64,000 nucleotides of DNA from Paracoccaceae bacterium (GCA_014872815.1 WKFK01000011.1:62001-126000); one strand, 5' to 3'; shown: positions 26,967-35,551, numbered from the stretch's first letter. Notes: a model not told the origin generated them from the letters alone. Program-made: numbers and translations.

Positions 26967-27154
26967 TTTCCCCACAGCTTTGGACGGGCGCTTTCTGTCG
27001 CATGATCCAATACGTTTTTACGCGCAAACCGCTCTCGGCGGTCCTCGCGCCAATGTGGCTGTAGCTTCACTTCAGAAACAGCCGTCGCATCCTGTTCTGC
27101 CCAATGCGCCTGACGAGTGGCCACCTGAAAGCTATTTGAAAGAATTCCCAACAT
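26963..27154 (-). CDS. Small basic protein of unknown function
   Basis: 63 aa from the ATG at 27154, chosen because AAGGAG lies eight bases upstream; a GTG at 27163 would sit directly on that ribosome site. Hydrophobic at the start (MLGILSNSFQVATRQ), then strongly basic (PHWREDRRERFARKN). No signal, no Cys, no known motif. The TAA overlaps the T-tract of the glyA terminator. It is divergent from the LysR gene, which begins 98 bases away. Support comes from the ribosome site and frame integrity only. Confidence 0.55.
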   Translation of the reverse strand: MLGILSNSFQVATRQAHWAEQDATAVSEVKLQPHWREDRRERFARKNVLDHATESARPKLWGK

Positions 27155-27251
27155 ATCTGGCACTCCTTGCGTTGATCTAATCCAAACATGGTGGACATAA
27201 CGCGGAAAATCGACTCAATATGCCTTTCAATATGTAAGTTGGAATTACAGT

Positions 27252-28127
27252 ATGGATTGGTCCTCCCTGCCCTCCCTCGCCGCTTTGCGCGCCTTTGAGG
27301 CCGCCGCGCGCCACCAAAACCTGAGCGCCGCTGCGCGTGAGCTCAATGTGACCCACGCTGCCATTGCCCAACACGTGCGCAGTCTGGAGACCGACCTTGC
27401 GACGCCCCTCCTCTTCCGGTCAGGCCGTGGGGTGGCCCCCACCGAGGAAGGCCGCCACTTGGCGCTACATCTCACCGATGGCTTTGACATCATTGCACAA
27501 GGTGTCTCCGCGCTTCAGCGCTCCAAAGAAGATCGACCGATTTCGGTCAGCGTCACGCCATCCTTTGCCGCCAACTGGCTAATGCCGCGCATTGGCGGCT
27601 TCTGGCAGGCCCATCCGGAAATATCACTCAATATCAATCCCAGTGTACATCTGATCGACCTGCGGCGAGACGGGTTTGACATGGCCATCCGCTTTGGCAA
27701 CGGGAAATGGCCCGGGCTGTCCTGTGAATTGCTCACGTCTGGAGAGTTCTGGGTCGTCGCTTCCCCACAACTTCTCACCACAGGCAACACAACGACACTG
27801 GCGGAGGCCGGGAACTACCCATGGCTGATGGACCAACACATGCTGGAATGGCGGCAAGTGGTGGAGGACGCGGGGCTGGATCTCAACACAGTGGATATGA
27901 CTTCACTGGAAACCAATGAACTTGTGCTCTCAGCCACAAGAGCAGGTCTGGGTGTCTCTGTGCATCCTCGGTCCTTGGTTGAACGCGAGGTGGCCTTCGG
28001 CGCCCTCACGCAGATATGCAGCTTACCGCGCACCGATCTGGGCTATCATCTGGTCACCCTGCCCCGCCCCCTGCGCACCAAGGAGCGCGCCTTTCGCAAA
28101 TGGCTGATGGCAGAGGCCAAGGCATAG
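27252..28127 (+). CDS. LysR-family regulator, GcvA-like
   Basis: 291 aa. The N-terminal winged helix (LAALRAFEAAARHQNLSAAA, AIAQHVRSLE) is typical, and the opening resembles the GcvA/AmpR branch. Residues about 90-285 form the effector domain (SVTPSFAANWLMPRIGGFW; DMAIRFGNGKWPGL; LGVSVHPRSLVE). LysR proteins often control the gene transcribed away from them; here that is only the 63-aa ORF. A GcvA-like protein next to glyA makes a link to glycine metabolism possible, but this is inference. Confidence 0.88.
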   Translation: MDWSSLPSLAALRAFEAAARHQNLSAAARELNVTHAAIAQHVRSLETDLATPLLFRSGRGVAPTEEGRHLALHLTDGFDIIAQGVSALQRSKEDRPISVSVTPSFAANWLMPRIGGFWQAHPEISLNINPSVHLIDLRRDGFDMAIRFGNGKWPGLSCELLTSGEFWVVASPQLLTTGNTTTLAEAGNYPWLMDQHMLEWRQVVEDAGLDLNTVDMTSLETNELVLSATRAGLGVSVHPRSLVEREVAFGALTQICSLPRTDLGYHLVTLPRPLRTKERAFRKWLMAEAKA

Positions 28128-28134
28128 CCCAAAC

Positions 28135-28169
28135 AAAAAGCACCCGAGCGCAAACCCGGGTACCTTTTT
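28135..28169. terminator. Bidirectional terminator between lysR and the yiaA-like gene
   Basis: AAAAAG and ACCCG (28135-28146) pair with CGGGT and CTTTTT (28057-equivalent arm at 28157-28169) around a small bulge. T-tracts are present on both strands. Confidence 0.7.
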
Positions 28170-28185
28170 AAGTTTTGGCGGTGCC

Positions 28186-28470
28186 TTACGCGCCGGGCTT
28201 GCTATCCATCAACGCTTCTTCCAGCAGTTTCTCGTCACGCACTTCTTCGATGCGGCGAATGCGGTCTTCACGCTGCTGATTGTCAAAGCGGTACTTCACC
28301 ACGTTGATCAGACTGATGGTCAGAAGCACGATGCCCATGCCCCAGTAGCCTTTGGTAGACAGTGGCACATCAGTGGACATCCAAAGCGATATACCAAGCA
28401 GCACATAGGCCAGGGCCACACCGGCCATGTTGAGCATCAGGATGGTGGAATTGTCATTACGATCGGTCAT
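28186..28470 (-). CDS. YiaA/YiaB-like inner membrane protein
   Basis: 94 aa. Two membrane helices (about 10-29 and 43-61) are joined by a short loop with Pro/Thr; the tail is charged (DNQQREDRIRRIEEVRDEK). This two-helix layout fits the YiaAB family of small inner membrane proteins. It follows the pspA-like gene after 62 bases on the same strand, with GAGAGAG upstream of its start, and probably shares its message. In this context a membrane-stress role is plausible. Confidence 0.7.
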   Translation of the reverse strand: MTDRNDNSTILMLNMAGVALAYVLLGISLWMSTDVPLSTKGYWGMGIVLLTISLINVVKYRFDNQQREDRIRRIEEVRDEKLLEEALMDSKPGA

Positions 28471-28532
28471 TTTGGGTCTCTCTCTTTAATCTATGAAGTA
28501 TGGGGTAGAGGGGGTTTAAGGCGATTTTGCGA

Positions 28533-29210
28533 TCACTTTTCGCCCTTAAGGCGATTTAACACCGAATGCGCTGTGGTTTTGCCTGGCGCGCCAAACCCGG
28601 CGTCCGCCATACGTCCCGCGATATCGCCATGGTTCAGGCCACTGTCGATCTCGCGCAGGATTTCGCCCTGTTCAAACGGATCATCTTCGCCCATCACGCG
28701 GGAAATCAGCGCTTCGGCCTCTTCAAACGGACTGTCGCCTCCCAAGTGGCGGGTCACTTTTCGCTGAATGCCTTGCTCCTTGCGTAGGGCGCGCGCTGAT
28801 ACGGCCCCCTGCTTCAGGTCGATAATCCGACGGTGCGCTGTTTCCACACTCTGGCGCAGTTGCATAATCCGCGCTTCCAGGCGCGCTTGGGTTTGCTGAC
28901 GCCCCGCCAACTCGTTTTCCAGATCGGCAATGGCCTGTGCCGCTTGCTGCGCGAGGTCTTCCCGCTCTGCCGCAAGGGCCTCTTTTGCCCGTGTCAGCAG
29001 ATCCGCAATGCGGCCTTCCAGAGTGTCAATCTGACGTTGCTCCGCCCGCTCCCGCTGGATCAAACCTGCCAAAGCGACCTTTGCCGCCTTCAGGTTTGCG
29101 CTCGCCTCGCGAATTTTTTGGTCAATCAGCTCAATGGCATAGACATCACGCACCTGCTCTTCGGCCTGGGCGTTTGCCCCCACAATCAAAGTTTTCAAAG
29201 TTCCGAACAT
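28533..29210 (-). CDS. PspA/IM30-family protein
   Basis: 225 aa from the ATG at 29210 (MFGTLKTLIVGANAQAEEQV), with GGAGGGACAG just upstream. Nearly the whole chain is predicted coiled coil (IDQKIREASANLKAAKVALAG ... LEARIMQLRQSVETAHRR), as in PspA/IM30/Vipp1 proteins that coat stressed membranes. The C-terminal part (GGDSPFEEAEALISRVMGE) is more acidic. The upstream regulator is a TetR protein, not the PspF/sigma54 system of enterics. Three TGAAC-N3-GTTCA palindromes lie in its promoter. Confidence 0.82.
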   Translation of the reverse strand: MFGTLKTLIVGANAQAEEQVRDVYAIELIDQKIREASANLKAAKVALAGLIQRERAEQRQIDTLEGRIADLLTRAKEALAAEREDLAQQAAQAIADLENELAGRQQTQARLEARIMQLRQSVETAHRRIIDLKQGAVSARALRKEQGIQRKVTRHLGGDSPFEEAEALISRVMGEDDPFEQGEILREIDSGLNHGDIAGRMADAGFGAPGKTTAHSVLNRLKGEK

Positions 29211-29227
29211 CTGTCCCTCCATTTTTT

Positions 29228-29299
29228 TGAACACCGTTCACAAATAGAGTGATAGAATTTTCCTGAACATCGTTCAAGCAAATTATTGAACGTCGTTCA
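29228..29299 (-). promoter_or_regulatory. pspA promoter with three 13-bp operators
   Basis: TGAAC-N3-GTTCA occurs at 29228-29240, 29264-29276 and 29287-29299. On the minus strand the middle copy overlaps a likely promoter (TTGAAC, 17 bases, TATCAC), so binding would block transcription. A fourth copy precedes the tetR start. The perfect half-site match and repetition leave little doubt that it is a regulator site. Confidence 0.85.
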
Positions 29300-29325
29300 T
29301 ATTTCTCTGAAGCACCTGTTTTTGC

Positions 29326-29931
29326 TTATGTTTCCAAGACCACTTCTGGCCCAAGTCGGGACAAAACCTGCGCAATCATGGTCCGAATATGCTCCGGCGG
29401 CACACCAGAGATGCGATTCTCCAGCCCCAAAAGCACGATTCCATGCACAGCCGAGAACATCGCACGTGTCATCAATCCGAGTTCTTCCTCGTTCATGTCC
29501 GCATACAGCTCCGACAGCGGTGTCCGGATGTTGGCAAACAACGCCCCCAGTGATGACAGATACCACTCTGGCACCGGCCCACCCTCTGTCATCTCTACAT
29601 CAAACAAGGCCCGCCACAGCTTAGGATGCGCGGCTGCAAACTCCAAATAGGCGTTGGACATCAAGATCAACCGTTCACGCGGGCTCTCGCTACCATCATA
29701 GGAAGCCGACACCGCCGTGCCGAGTTTCTTGAACGTGCGCCCATTCACTTCGAGCACCAGATCATGCAGATCATCAAACACGTTATAAATGGCCCCAACC
29801 GCGCAGCCCGCCCCCTTGGCCAACTCCCGCGCCTTCAGAGACGAAAGCCCTCCCGTTGCAATCTGCTCTTCCGCCAATTCTATCAGTTTCACGCGCAACG
29901 CCGCGCGCCGCTCTGCCACTTTGCCAGCCAT
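29326..29931 (-). CDS. TetR-family regulator of the pspA-like operon
   Basis: 201 aa. The N-terminal helix-turn-helix ([47 protein letters not shown]) is typical TetR. The C-terminal ligand/dimer domain ([35 protein letters not shown]) resembles the TetR_C domain with a WHG-like motif. The gene lies directly upstream of pspA on the same strand. TGAAC-N3-GTTCA occurs in front of both genes, so it should repress itself and pspA. The inducer is unknown; a membrane-active small molecule is possible. Confidence 0.88.
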   Translation of the reverse strand: MAGKVAERRAALRVKLIELAEEQIATGGLSSLKARELAKGAGCAVGAIYNVFDDLHDLVLEVNGRTFKKLGTAVSASYDGSESPRERLILMSNAYLEFAAAHPKLWRALFDVEMTEGGPVPEWYLSSLGALFANIRTPLSELYADMNEEELGLMTRAMFSAVHGIVLLGLENRISGVPPEHIRTMIAQVLSRLGPEVVLET

Positions 29932-29945
29932 GGTGCCCCACTTAT

Positions 29946-29958
29946 TGAACCACGTTCA
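29946..29958 (-). promoter_or_regulatory. Autoregulatory operator of the TetR gene
   Basis: TGAAC-CAC-GTTCA, 15 bases before the tetR start, identical in half-sites to the three copies at 29228-29299. Confidence 0.85.
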
Positions 29959-30050
29959 GGAATAAGCACCCACTGTGAAAATGCCAAGGCCGCATGTTCG
30001 ACACCCAAAATGTTCTTTCTTTGTTCGACCCATTCCCCTAACGTGCACCC

Positions 30051-31229
30051 ATGAGCTTTCGCATTCCAAACCGTGACGCACGCCACCTCTGGCTCTCGTC
30101 GCAAGGTCTGTCCGATACACCCACAGGCCCCGCCGACCCGCGCGCCATCATTAGCAAACTGGGATTTGTGCAACTGGATAGCATTCAGGTGCTATCCCGT
30201 GCCCACCACCACATTCTTTGGTCACGCAACCAGAACTACCGCGAGCCGATGCTCAACAAACTGCTGGCAGAAGACCGTGCCGTATTTGAGCACTTCACCC
30301 ACGACGCCAGCGTCCTGCCTATCGAGACATACCCCTATTGGCGCGCGCAGTTTGAACGCCGCAAATCCCGCATGGATCAAAAGGGCTGGTTCAAAACTGC
30401 GCTGACGAAGGTCAACATCGACGATATCAAAGCGCGCATTACTGACGAAGGCGCGCTGTCGACCGAGGCTTTTGATACCAAGATCGAAGGCCCCAAAGAG
30501 ATGTGGTCCCGCCCACCGCACAAACAGGTGCTGGATTATCTGTGGTACGCAGGCGAACTCGCAACCTGCTATCGCCACAACTTCAAAAAGTTCTACAACC
30601 TACCGGAACGCGTGATCCCGGATGCCCAACGCACCGAGAAGATCGACCATGCCGAGCAGATCAACTGGCTGTGCACGCAAGCTCTCGACCGCCTTGGCTT
30701 TGCCACCTCAGGCGACATCAAACGCTTTTGGGAAGCCGTCGACACTGCGGATGTAAAAGACTGGATGCGCAAAACCGATCTCATTGATGTCGAAGTGCAA
30801 ACCGCCAGCCGCCAGTGGCTGCCCATGCAAGCCCCCGCTGACATCGCCCAGCGCTTGGAGCAGATCACGCCCCCCACGTCTCGCCTTCGCATCCTCAACC
30901 CATTTGACCCAGTAATCCGTGACCGCGACCGCCTCTCCCGCGTATTTGGCTTTGACTACCGCATCGAAATCTTCGTCCCGGCCGCCAAACGGCAATGGGG
31001 CTACTACGTCTACCCGCTTCTGGAAGGCGACCGCTTTGTGGGACGCCTAGAAGCCAAGGCCAACCGCAAAAAAGGCGAGATCACCATCACGCAACTCTGG
31101 TCCGAAGCCGGTGTGCGCTGGACAGACGCGCGCGCGGCCAAGCTGGACGCAGAACTCACGCGTATGGGCCGATTCATTGGGGCGTCAGACATTGTGTGGG
31201 GCTGCAACCGCACGCCAAAGGCAGCTTAG
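30051..31229 (+). CDS. YcaQ-like DNA glycosylase (DUF1006, winged helix)
   Basis: 392 aa. The family (YcaQ/AlkX, AlkZ) unhooks DNA interstrand crosslinks and removes alkylated bases. The catalytic Q-x-D motif is visible as VQLDSIQVLSRAHHHILWSR (about 37-56). Other family segments are FEHFTHDASVLP and WSRPPHKQVLDYLWYAGEL, and near the end NPFDPVIRDRDRLSRVFGFDYRIE. This fits the general resistance type rather than an antibiotic-cluster AlkZ. The stop overlaps the convergent hypothetical gene by four bases. Confidence 0.88.
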   Translation: MSFRIPNRDARHLWLSSQGLSDTPTGPADPRAIISKLGFVQLDSIQVLSRAHHHILWSRNQNYREPMLNKLLAEDRAVFEHFTHDASVLPIETYPYWRAQFERRKSRMDQKGWFKTALTKVNIDDIKARITDEGALSTEAFDTKIEGPKEMWSRPPHKQVLDYLWYAGELATCYRHNFKKFYNLPERVIPDAQRTEKIDHAEQINWLCTQALDRLGFATSGDIKRFWEAVDTADVKDWMRKTDLIDVEVQTASRQWLPMQAPADIAQRLEQITPPTSRLRILNPFDPVIRDRDRLSRVFGFDYRIEIFVPAAKRQWGYYVYPLLEGDRFVGRLEAKANRKKGEITITQLWSEAGVRWTDARAAKLDAELTRMGRFIGASDIVWGCNRTPKAA

Positions 31230-31600
31230 GCAAGCCCCTGCCAGCGCAACACAAGGATCACCAGAACAACAACCACCAAAAGATTGAAAGCCAGCGCAGC
31301 CGCCAAGCTCAACGCCGCACCTTTGCGGCGATCTGCGACATCAATGGTCTCAAGATGCGCAACAATCTCGTCAAACGCCTTCGTAACGGCCGCACTGTTC
31401 ACTTGCATCATTAACTTCGGGTGGCCACCAAGTCTCTGTGCCTCGACAAGCACCTCCGCCTGTCGATGCAGCCGTGCCGGCACTCTACGGCCAATCTTTT
31501 TCATGGCCCGGCTTAAGGTCTTTGCACGCACGCCAAATTTCTCCTTAGCCAGCTCCAGGAGCCGCGCTTCTTTGGCCTGAATGTCCTGCGTCGTCATCAT
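31226..31600 (-). CDS. Hypothetical tail-anchored membrane protein
   Basis: 124 aa. A cytoplasmic helical, basic region (ARLLELAKEKFGVRAKTLSRAMKKIGRRV) is followed by one C-terminal membrane helix (about 97-118, ALSLAAALAFNLLVVVVLVI) and a five-residue tail, a tail-anchor layout. No known domain. The N-terminal two methionines give alternative starts. Convergent with the glycosylase gene. Confidence 0.7.
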   Translation of the reverse strand: MMTTQDIQAKEARLLELAKEKFGVRAKTLSRAMKKIGRRVPARLHRQAEVLVEAQRLGGHPKLMMQVNSAAVTKAFDEIVAHLETIDVADRRKGAALSLAAALAFNLLVVVVLVILVLRWQGLA

Positions 31601-31673
31601 GCGCGCACCCTAGACCGCACGCGCAGAACACTCAACTCTGGAACCCCTCAAACAAGCGCGTTATCACACCGCC

Positions 31674-32444
31674 ATGTTGAACGTTATCGAACACGGCACC
31701 GCCACCACTGAACCTGACCTCTTGATCGTCCATGGGCTGTTTGGCTCTGGACGAAACTGGGGGGCAATTGCCAAACGCCTTGCTGCAACGCGTCGCATTC
31801 TTTGCGTGGATCAGCGCAACCACGGCCTTAGCCCATGGTATGACAGCCACTCCTATGAGGACATGGCCGCAGATCTGGCCGAAGTCATTCAGGCACAAGG
31901 CAAACCGATGGATGTTCTGGGCCATTCCATGGGGGGAAAGGCCGCCATGGTGCTGGCGCTGACACGTCCGGAACTGGTCAATCGCTTGATCGTTGCCGAT
32001 ATTGCCCCGGTGGCCTACAGCCACGACCAAAATCAGAATATCGAAGCAATGCGGTCTGTTGACCTATCCAAAGTGGAAAAACGCTCTGACGCCATTGAGC
32101 AGCTGGCCGTGCATCTGGAAGACACCACTCTGCAAACCTTCTTCACCCAGTCTCTGGATTTGAAAGAAAAACAATGGCGCCTCAATCTGGATGTGCTCGA
32201 CCGGGAAATGCCTAAGATCCTGAGTTTCCCAGAAGTAGGCGGCCCCTACGCTGGCCCAACGTTGTTCCTGTCCGGTGCAACATCGGACTACGTCACCCAC
32301 GACTACCGGCCTACCATCCGCGAGAAATTCCCAAAGGCCCGCTTCGCCAAAATCACAGGTGCGGGCCATTGGCTGCACGCGGAAAAACCACGTGAATTTG
32401 TCTCGTCAGTTCAAGCTTGGCTGGATTTGGACGGGCGCGCGTAA
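31674..32444 (+). CDS. Alpha/beta hydrolase, YbfF-like esterase
   Basis: 256 aa. The fold markers are LIVHGLFGSGRNWGAIAKRL (oxyanion region), VDQRNHGLSPW, nucleophile elbow VLGHSMGGKAAM (Ser), and HWLHAEKP with the catalytic His. The HGLFGS and DQRNHG wording is like E. coli YbfF, an acyl-CoA/short-chain ester hydrolase. The acid is probably the Asp in LFLSGATSDYV. Substrate is not known. It overlaps the next gene, on the other strand, by 34 bases. Confidence 0.86.
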   Translation: MLNVIEHGTATTEPDLLIVHGLFGSGRNWGAIAKRLAATRRILCVDQRNHGLSPWYDSHSYEDMAADLAEVIQAQGKPMDVLGHSMGGKAAMVLALTRPELVNRLIVADIAPVAYSHDQNQNIEAMRSVDLSKVEKRSDAIEQLAVHLEDTTLQTFFTQSLDLKEKQWRLNLDVLDREMPKILSFPEVGGPYAGPTLFLSGATSDYVTHDYRPTIREKFPKARFAKITGAGHWLHAEKPREFVSSVQAWLDLDGRA

Positions 32445-32614
32445 AGCGCCTGCGCCACCTTCCAACTTACAGGGAAGGCAACCACAAAACCGGCCAGCGC
32501 AGCGGCCAGCATCATTAGGCCGCTGTTCCCGCCCATAACCAGTGTCGCAATCACACCAACCCCGGCCAAAGTGGACCCAATAAAAATATGCAGCATCAAT
32601 GCCAGTCGCAGCAT
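32411..32614 (-). CDS. Small two-helix membrane protein
   Basis: 67 aa with GAAGGAG in front of the ATG. Two hydrophobic stretches (about 5-26 and 31-49) leave little else. Proteins like this are common in Rhodobacterales and are sometimes wrongly named CTP synthetase in databases; there is no synthetase domain here. Function unknown. Its 3' end overlaps the esterase gene. Confidence 0.72.
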   Translation of the reverse strand: MLRLALMLHIFIGSTLAGVGVIATLVMGGNSGLMMLAAALAGFVVAFPVSWKVAQALYARPSKSSQA

Positions 32615-32705
32615 CGTTTTTTCTCCTTCACGTAACTGACAGGAGATGTGCCGAAAAACGTTTCGGCCTGCTTTGATGTGGATCAGCCGAGATAGAAAGA
32701 AACCG

Positions 32706-33461
32706 TCATTCCGCGAGCAGCTGCATCAAGACCGCACCATCTGCATCCAACAACACCGTGGCCCCGCCGCGTTCACCAACCCCGGCCACTTTCGACATGG
32801 CCTGAAAGAACTCTTTTTCCTGTTTGTCCATTTCCCCAGGACAGGCCATGCGCGTTGTCGCCAATGGCCCAAACTCCAGCTTTCCATCTGCTTCAGTATA
32901 ACTCCCGGAAAATCTGTTGCAGCCGCTGCCACCACTTACCTGTCCATCCGGCCCGAAGCGCATATGAGGCACCTCGCCCCCCTGAACGGTTTCCCCGTTC
33001 ATTTCCACAACCAGCCAACTGCTCATTGTCAAATACCCTTCAGATATCTGCACAGCGCGCTCCACGACAACCATTACATTCTCTGGCGCATCCCCGGTCA
33101 GTGCGGGAAAACTCTGTGTGCTTCGCCAAAGAACCTCCTCCCCAACGCGGATCACGGCGCGCACGGAATACCGACTACGCTCCTCAACCATTCCGTCGTC
33201 GTAGCTCAACCGAAAATCTACCGGTACCTGCCCCGCAGGTTTTAACGTCTGACTGGCCAGCACAGTGGATTTCACATCCATCTTGCTCACGTCTTCCAAC
33301 GTAACTTCCACTAGAGCTTCCGGAGGCAACGCAATTTTCTCGCGATAAAGCACAGAGCCTTGCAAATCCTGAATATCTGCCATCGCGCTCTGCGCCCCCA
33401 GACCAATTGCCAATGCAAGACCTGCACGCGTCCCAGCGGACATAATCTTTGAACGGATCAT
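32706..33461 (-). CDS. YbaY-META domain protein, secreted
   Basis: 251 aa from the ATG at 33461 (MIRSKIMSAGTRAGLALAIG), giving a signal peptide cut near SAMA-D. Residues 30-130 match the YbaY/YscW beta-sandwich (LQGSVLYREKIALPPEALVE, ASQTLKPAGQVPVDFRLSYD). The C-terminal 100 residues are a META/HslJ domain (FGPDGQVSGGSGCNRFSGSY, GPLATTRMACPGEMDKQEKEF), with the usual Cys pair. Both domains occur in outer-envelope proteins linked to stress tolerance. A longer upstream frame would remove the signal peptide and is rejected. Confidence 0.85.
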   Translation of the reverse strand: MIRSKIMSAGTRAGLALAIGLGAQSAMADIQDLQGSVLYREKIALPPEALVEVTLEDVSKMDVKSTVLASQTLKPAGQVPVDFRLSYDDGMVEERSRYSVRAVIRVGEEVLWRSTQSFPALTGDAPENVMVVVERAVQISEGYLTMSSWLVVEMNGETVQGGEVPHMRFGPDGQVSGGSGCNRFSGSYTEADGKLEFGPLATTRMACPGEMDKQEKEFFQAMSKVAGVGERGGATVLLDADGAVLMQLLAE

Positions 33462-33648
33462 TCTGAGCTCCCAACGATGTTTCGGCCAATCCAGCCTACC
33501 ACCTAGGCGCGAAAATGCACCAACCCAAGGGGCGCGCGCCAGGCTGAGCAAAACCTTGCCCAAAATCAAAGCGGCCCCCAAGACACTTTTGGTCAGATAC
33601 GACCTTTGCCCCACTTGGCCTCCCGCAACTCTCTGATAGGGTTCGACC

Positions 33649-34335
33649 ATGCCAAATGTCGACGCCTCACCTGTTTTGAAACGCTTCAACACTGCCCTTG
33701 TGATAGATGATCACCCGCTCTTTTGTGACGCGCTGGTGATGACGTTACAGGCCATTGCACCCTTCACCAATGTTGCGACAGCCCCATGCCTGACAGATGC
33801 GCTGTCCCTTTTGGACAACACACCGCACCCTGATCTGATCGTTCTTGACCTGAACCTGCCAGACGTCGACGGTTTTGACGGCCTGCTGCGCCTGCGAAAG
33901 GCGACACAAGCCAAAATTCTTGTGGTCTCTTCCATGGCAGACGCACGCACCATCGGTGCCGCGCTGAAGGCAGGTGCAGCGGGCTTTGTCCCCAAACACA
34001 GCCAGCGTGACATCTTCTTAAATGCTCTTGAAAACCTCGCCGCAAATCAAAGCTTTGTACCGGAAGGTCATATGCGAACTCAGAGCGAAGACGACGCCAC
34101 CCAAGACGCGGTCAGTCGCCTTGCAAGCCTAACAGCACAACAGGCCCGCATCCTTGATCTGATCTGCGAGGGCAAACTGAACAAGCAGATCGCGTTTGAG
34201 CTGTCCATCGCGGAAACCACGGTCAAGGCGCATGTGACGGCCATTATGCGCAAGCTTGGCGTTCACTCGCGCACTCAAGCCGTGCTCATCGCAAAAGAAG
34301 CTTCCTTTGAGGAACACTTGCGGAGCAGCAGCTAG
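33649..34335 (+). CDS. LuxR/NarL-type response regulator
   Basis: 228 aa. The receiver domain has the acidic pair in VIDDHP, phospho-Asp in VLDLNLPDV, Ser/Thr in VVSSMAD and Lys in VPKHS. The C-terminal LuxR helix-turn-helix is LTAQQARILDLICEGKLNKQ ... TTVKAHVTAIMRKLGV. It is followed on the same strand by a FIST protein and a hybrid kinase, so this is likely the DNA-binding output of that signalling set. It is divergent from the YbaY-META gene. Confidence 0.92.
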   Translation: MPNVDASPVLKRFNTALVIDDHPLFCDALVMTLQAIAPFTNVATAPCLTDALSLLDNTPHPDLIVLDLNLPDVDGFDGLLRLRKATQAKILVVSSMADARTIGAALKAGAAGFVPKHSQRDIFLNALENLAANQSFVPEGHMRTQSEDDATQDAVSRLASLTAQQARILDLICEGKLNKQIAFELSIAETTVKAHVTAIMRKLGVHSRTQAVLIAKEASFEEHLRSSS

Positions 34336-34389
34336 GCAGCATAGTCTTTTTGGGGCAGTTTTGAGGAGAGCTGCGGGAGGATTGCCAGC

Positions 34390-35544
34390 ATGAATGCCAG
34401 CGCGCCCTTTGCAGGGTCACCAATCGTGCGCACAGGGTTCGCGCCATGCGATGCCTCTGATGCCGTAGACCGACTCGTTGCGGCAATGGGGCCGGACCCG
34501 TTGGAATTGGTCATTCTCTTTGTGTCCCCTCAAACCGATCTAAAGCAGTTCGCAGAAGACCTTGATGGGCGGTTTGGCACGGCAACAGTGGTGGGCTGCA
34601 CCACGGCGGGTGAACTGACTGAGAGCGGCTACACCGAGGGCGAGATTGTCGCCGTGGGCCTTCCCAAAACCCATTTTGCCGCGCGCACAATGTTTATCGA
34701 TGACTTGGCCACGATAAACGCCGAAGCCCGAATTAGAGACATGATCCACAATCGCAAGGCTCTGGCTGCCCGCCACCCGAACTGGACATCTGAATTTGCC
34801 TTTCTCATGGTTGACGGCCTCTCCACCCGCGAAGATACCTTGGCGGCAAACCTATCTCTGGGACTGGGGCCGGTGCCCCTTTTTGGCGGCTCCGCAGGAG
34901 ATGGCGAAGATTTTGGACAAACGTTCATCCTTCATCAGTCCACTTTCCATTCCAATGCCGCCGTGCTGATCCAATTGAGGTCCAACTGCCCGGTTCACGT
35001 GTTCAAAACCGACAATCTCCTGCCAACAGAAAAGCGCATGGTGGTCACCGGCGCGGACCCAACCACACGCCGCGTATACGAAATAAACGCCGAACCGGCT
35101 GCCCGTGAATATGCCCGTATCCTTGGCAAAGACCCCGAACAACTCTCCACCTTCACCTTCGCAGCCCATCCTGTCGTTGTGCGCATTGGCGAGCAAACCC
35201 ATGTGCGCGCCATTCAACGTGTTGCAAAAAACGGCGACCTGCAGTTTTTCTCCGCCATAGATGAGGGCGTGGTGCTCACTCTTGCGGAACCCGAAGACAT
35301 GGTCGCCCACTTGGATCGAGAGCTCAACGCCCTGAACGGCCCCCCAAAACCCGCCGTGATATTGGGGTGTGATTGCGTTTTACGCCGGGTTGAAGCCACA
35401 CAGAAACAGATCACCGGGGACATTTCCGACATCCTCACCAAGCACAACGTGGTGGGCTTCTCCACCTATGGCGAGCAGGTCAATTCCATGCATGTCAATC
35501 AAACGTTCACTGGCGTCGCCATCTATCCTCCGGAAACGAACTGA
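34390..35544 (+). CDS. FIST-domain sensor, NosP-like
   Basis: 384 aa with GGGAGG upstream. The N-terminal FIST domain (about 25-220: LELVILFVSPQTDLKQFAED, VVGCTTAGELTESGY, PLFGGSAGDGEDFGQTFILH) is followed by FIST_C (about 225-370: RRVYEINAEPAAREYARILG, GCDCVLRR, NVVGFSTYGEQVNSMHVNQTF). Proteins of this type encoded beside a NahK-like kinase are NosP haem proteins that sense nitric oxide and inhibit the kinase. The haem ligand cannot be assigned here by eye. The kinase starts seven bases after its stop. Confidence 0.8.
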   Translation: MNASAPFAGSPIVRTGFAPCDASDAVDRLVAAMGPDPLELVILFVSPQTDLKQFAEDLDGRFGTATVVGCTTAGELTESGYTEGEIVAVGLPKTHFAARTMFIDDLATINAEARIRDMIHNRKALAARHPNWTSEFAFLMVDGLSTREDTLAANLSLGLGPVPLFGGSAGDGEDFGQTFILHQSTFHSNAAVLIQLRSNCPVHVFKTDNLLPTEKRMVVTGADPTTRRVYEINAEPAAREYARILGKDPEQLSTFTFAAHPVVVRIGEQTHVRAIQRVAKNGDLQFFSAIDEGVVLTLAEPEDMVAHLDRELNALNGPPKPAVILGCDCVLRRVEATQKQITGDISDILTKHNVVGFSTYGEQVNSMHVNQTFTGVAIYPPETN

Positions 35545-35551
35545 CACGCCA

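Noticed and set aside
27158-27172. TGGCAC...TTGC resembling a sigma54 promoter
   Set aside because: Spacing between the two elements is three bases, not the five needed for the -24/-12 pattern.
32411-32614. Naming the 67-aa membrane protein CTP synthetase
   Set aside because: No amidotransferase or synthetase domain; the name appears to be a database error for this small-protein type.
32706-33692. Longer 328-aa start for the YbaY-META protein
   Set aside because: It would bury the signal peptide and run into the response-regulator start; the ATG at 33461 restores a normal signal.
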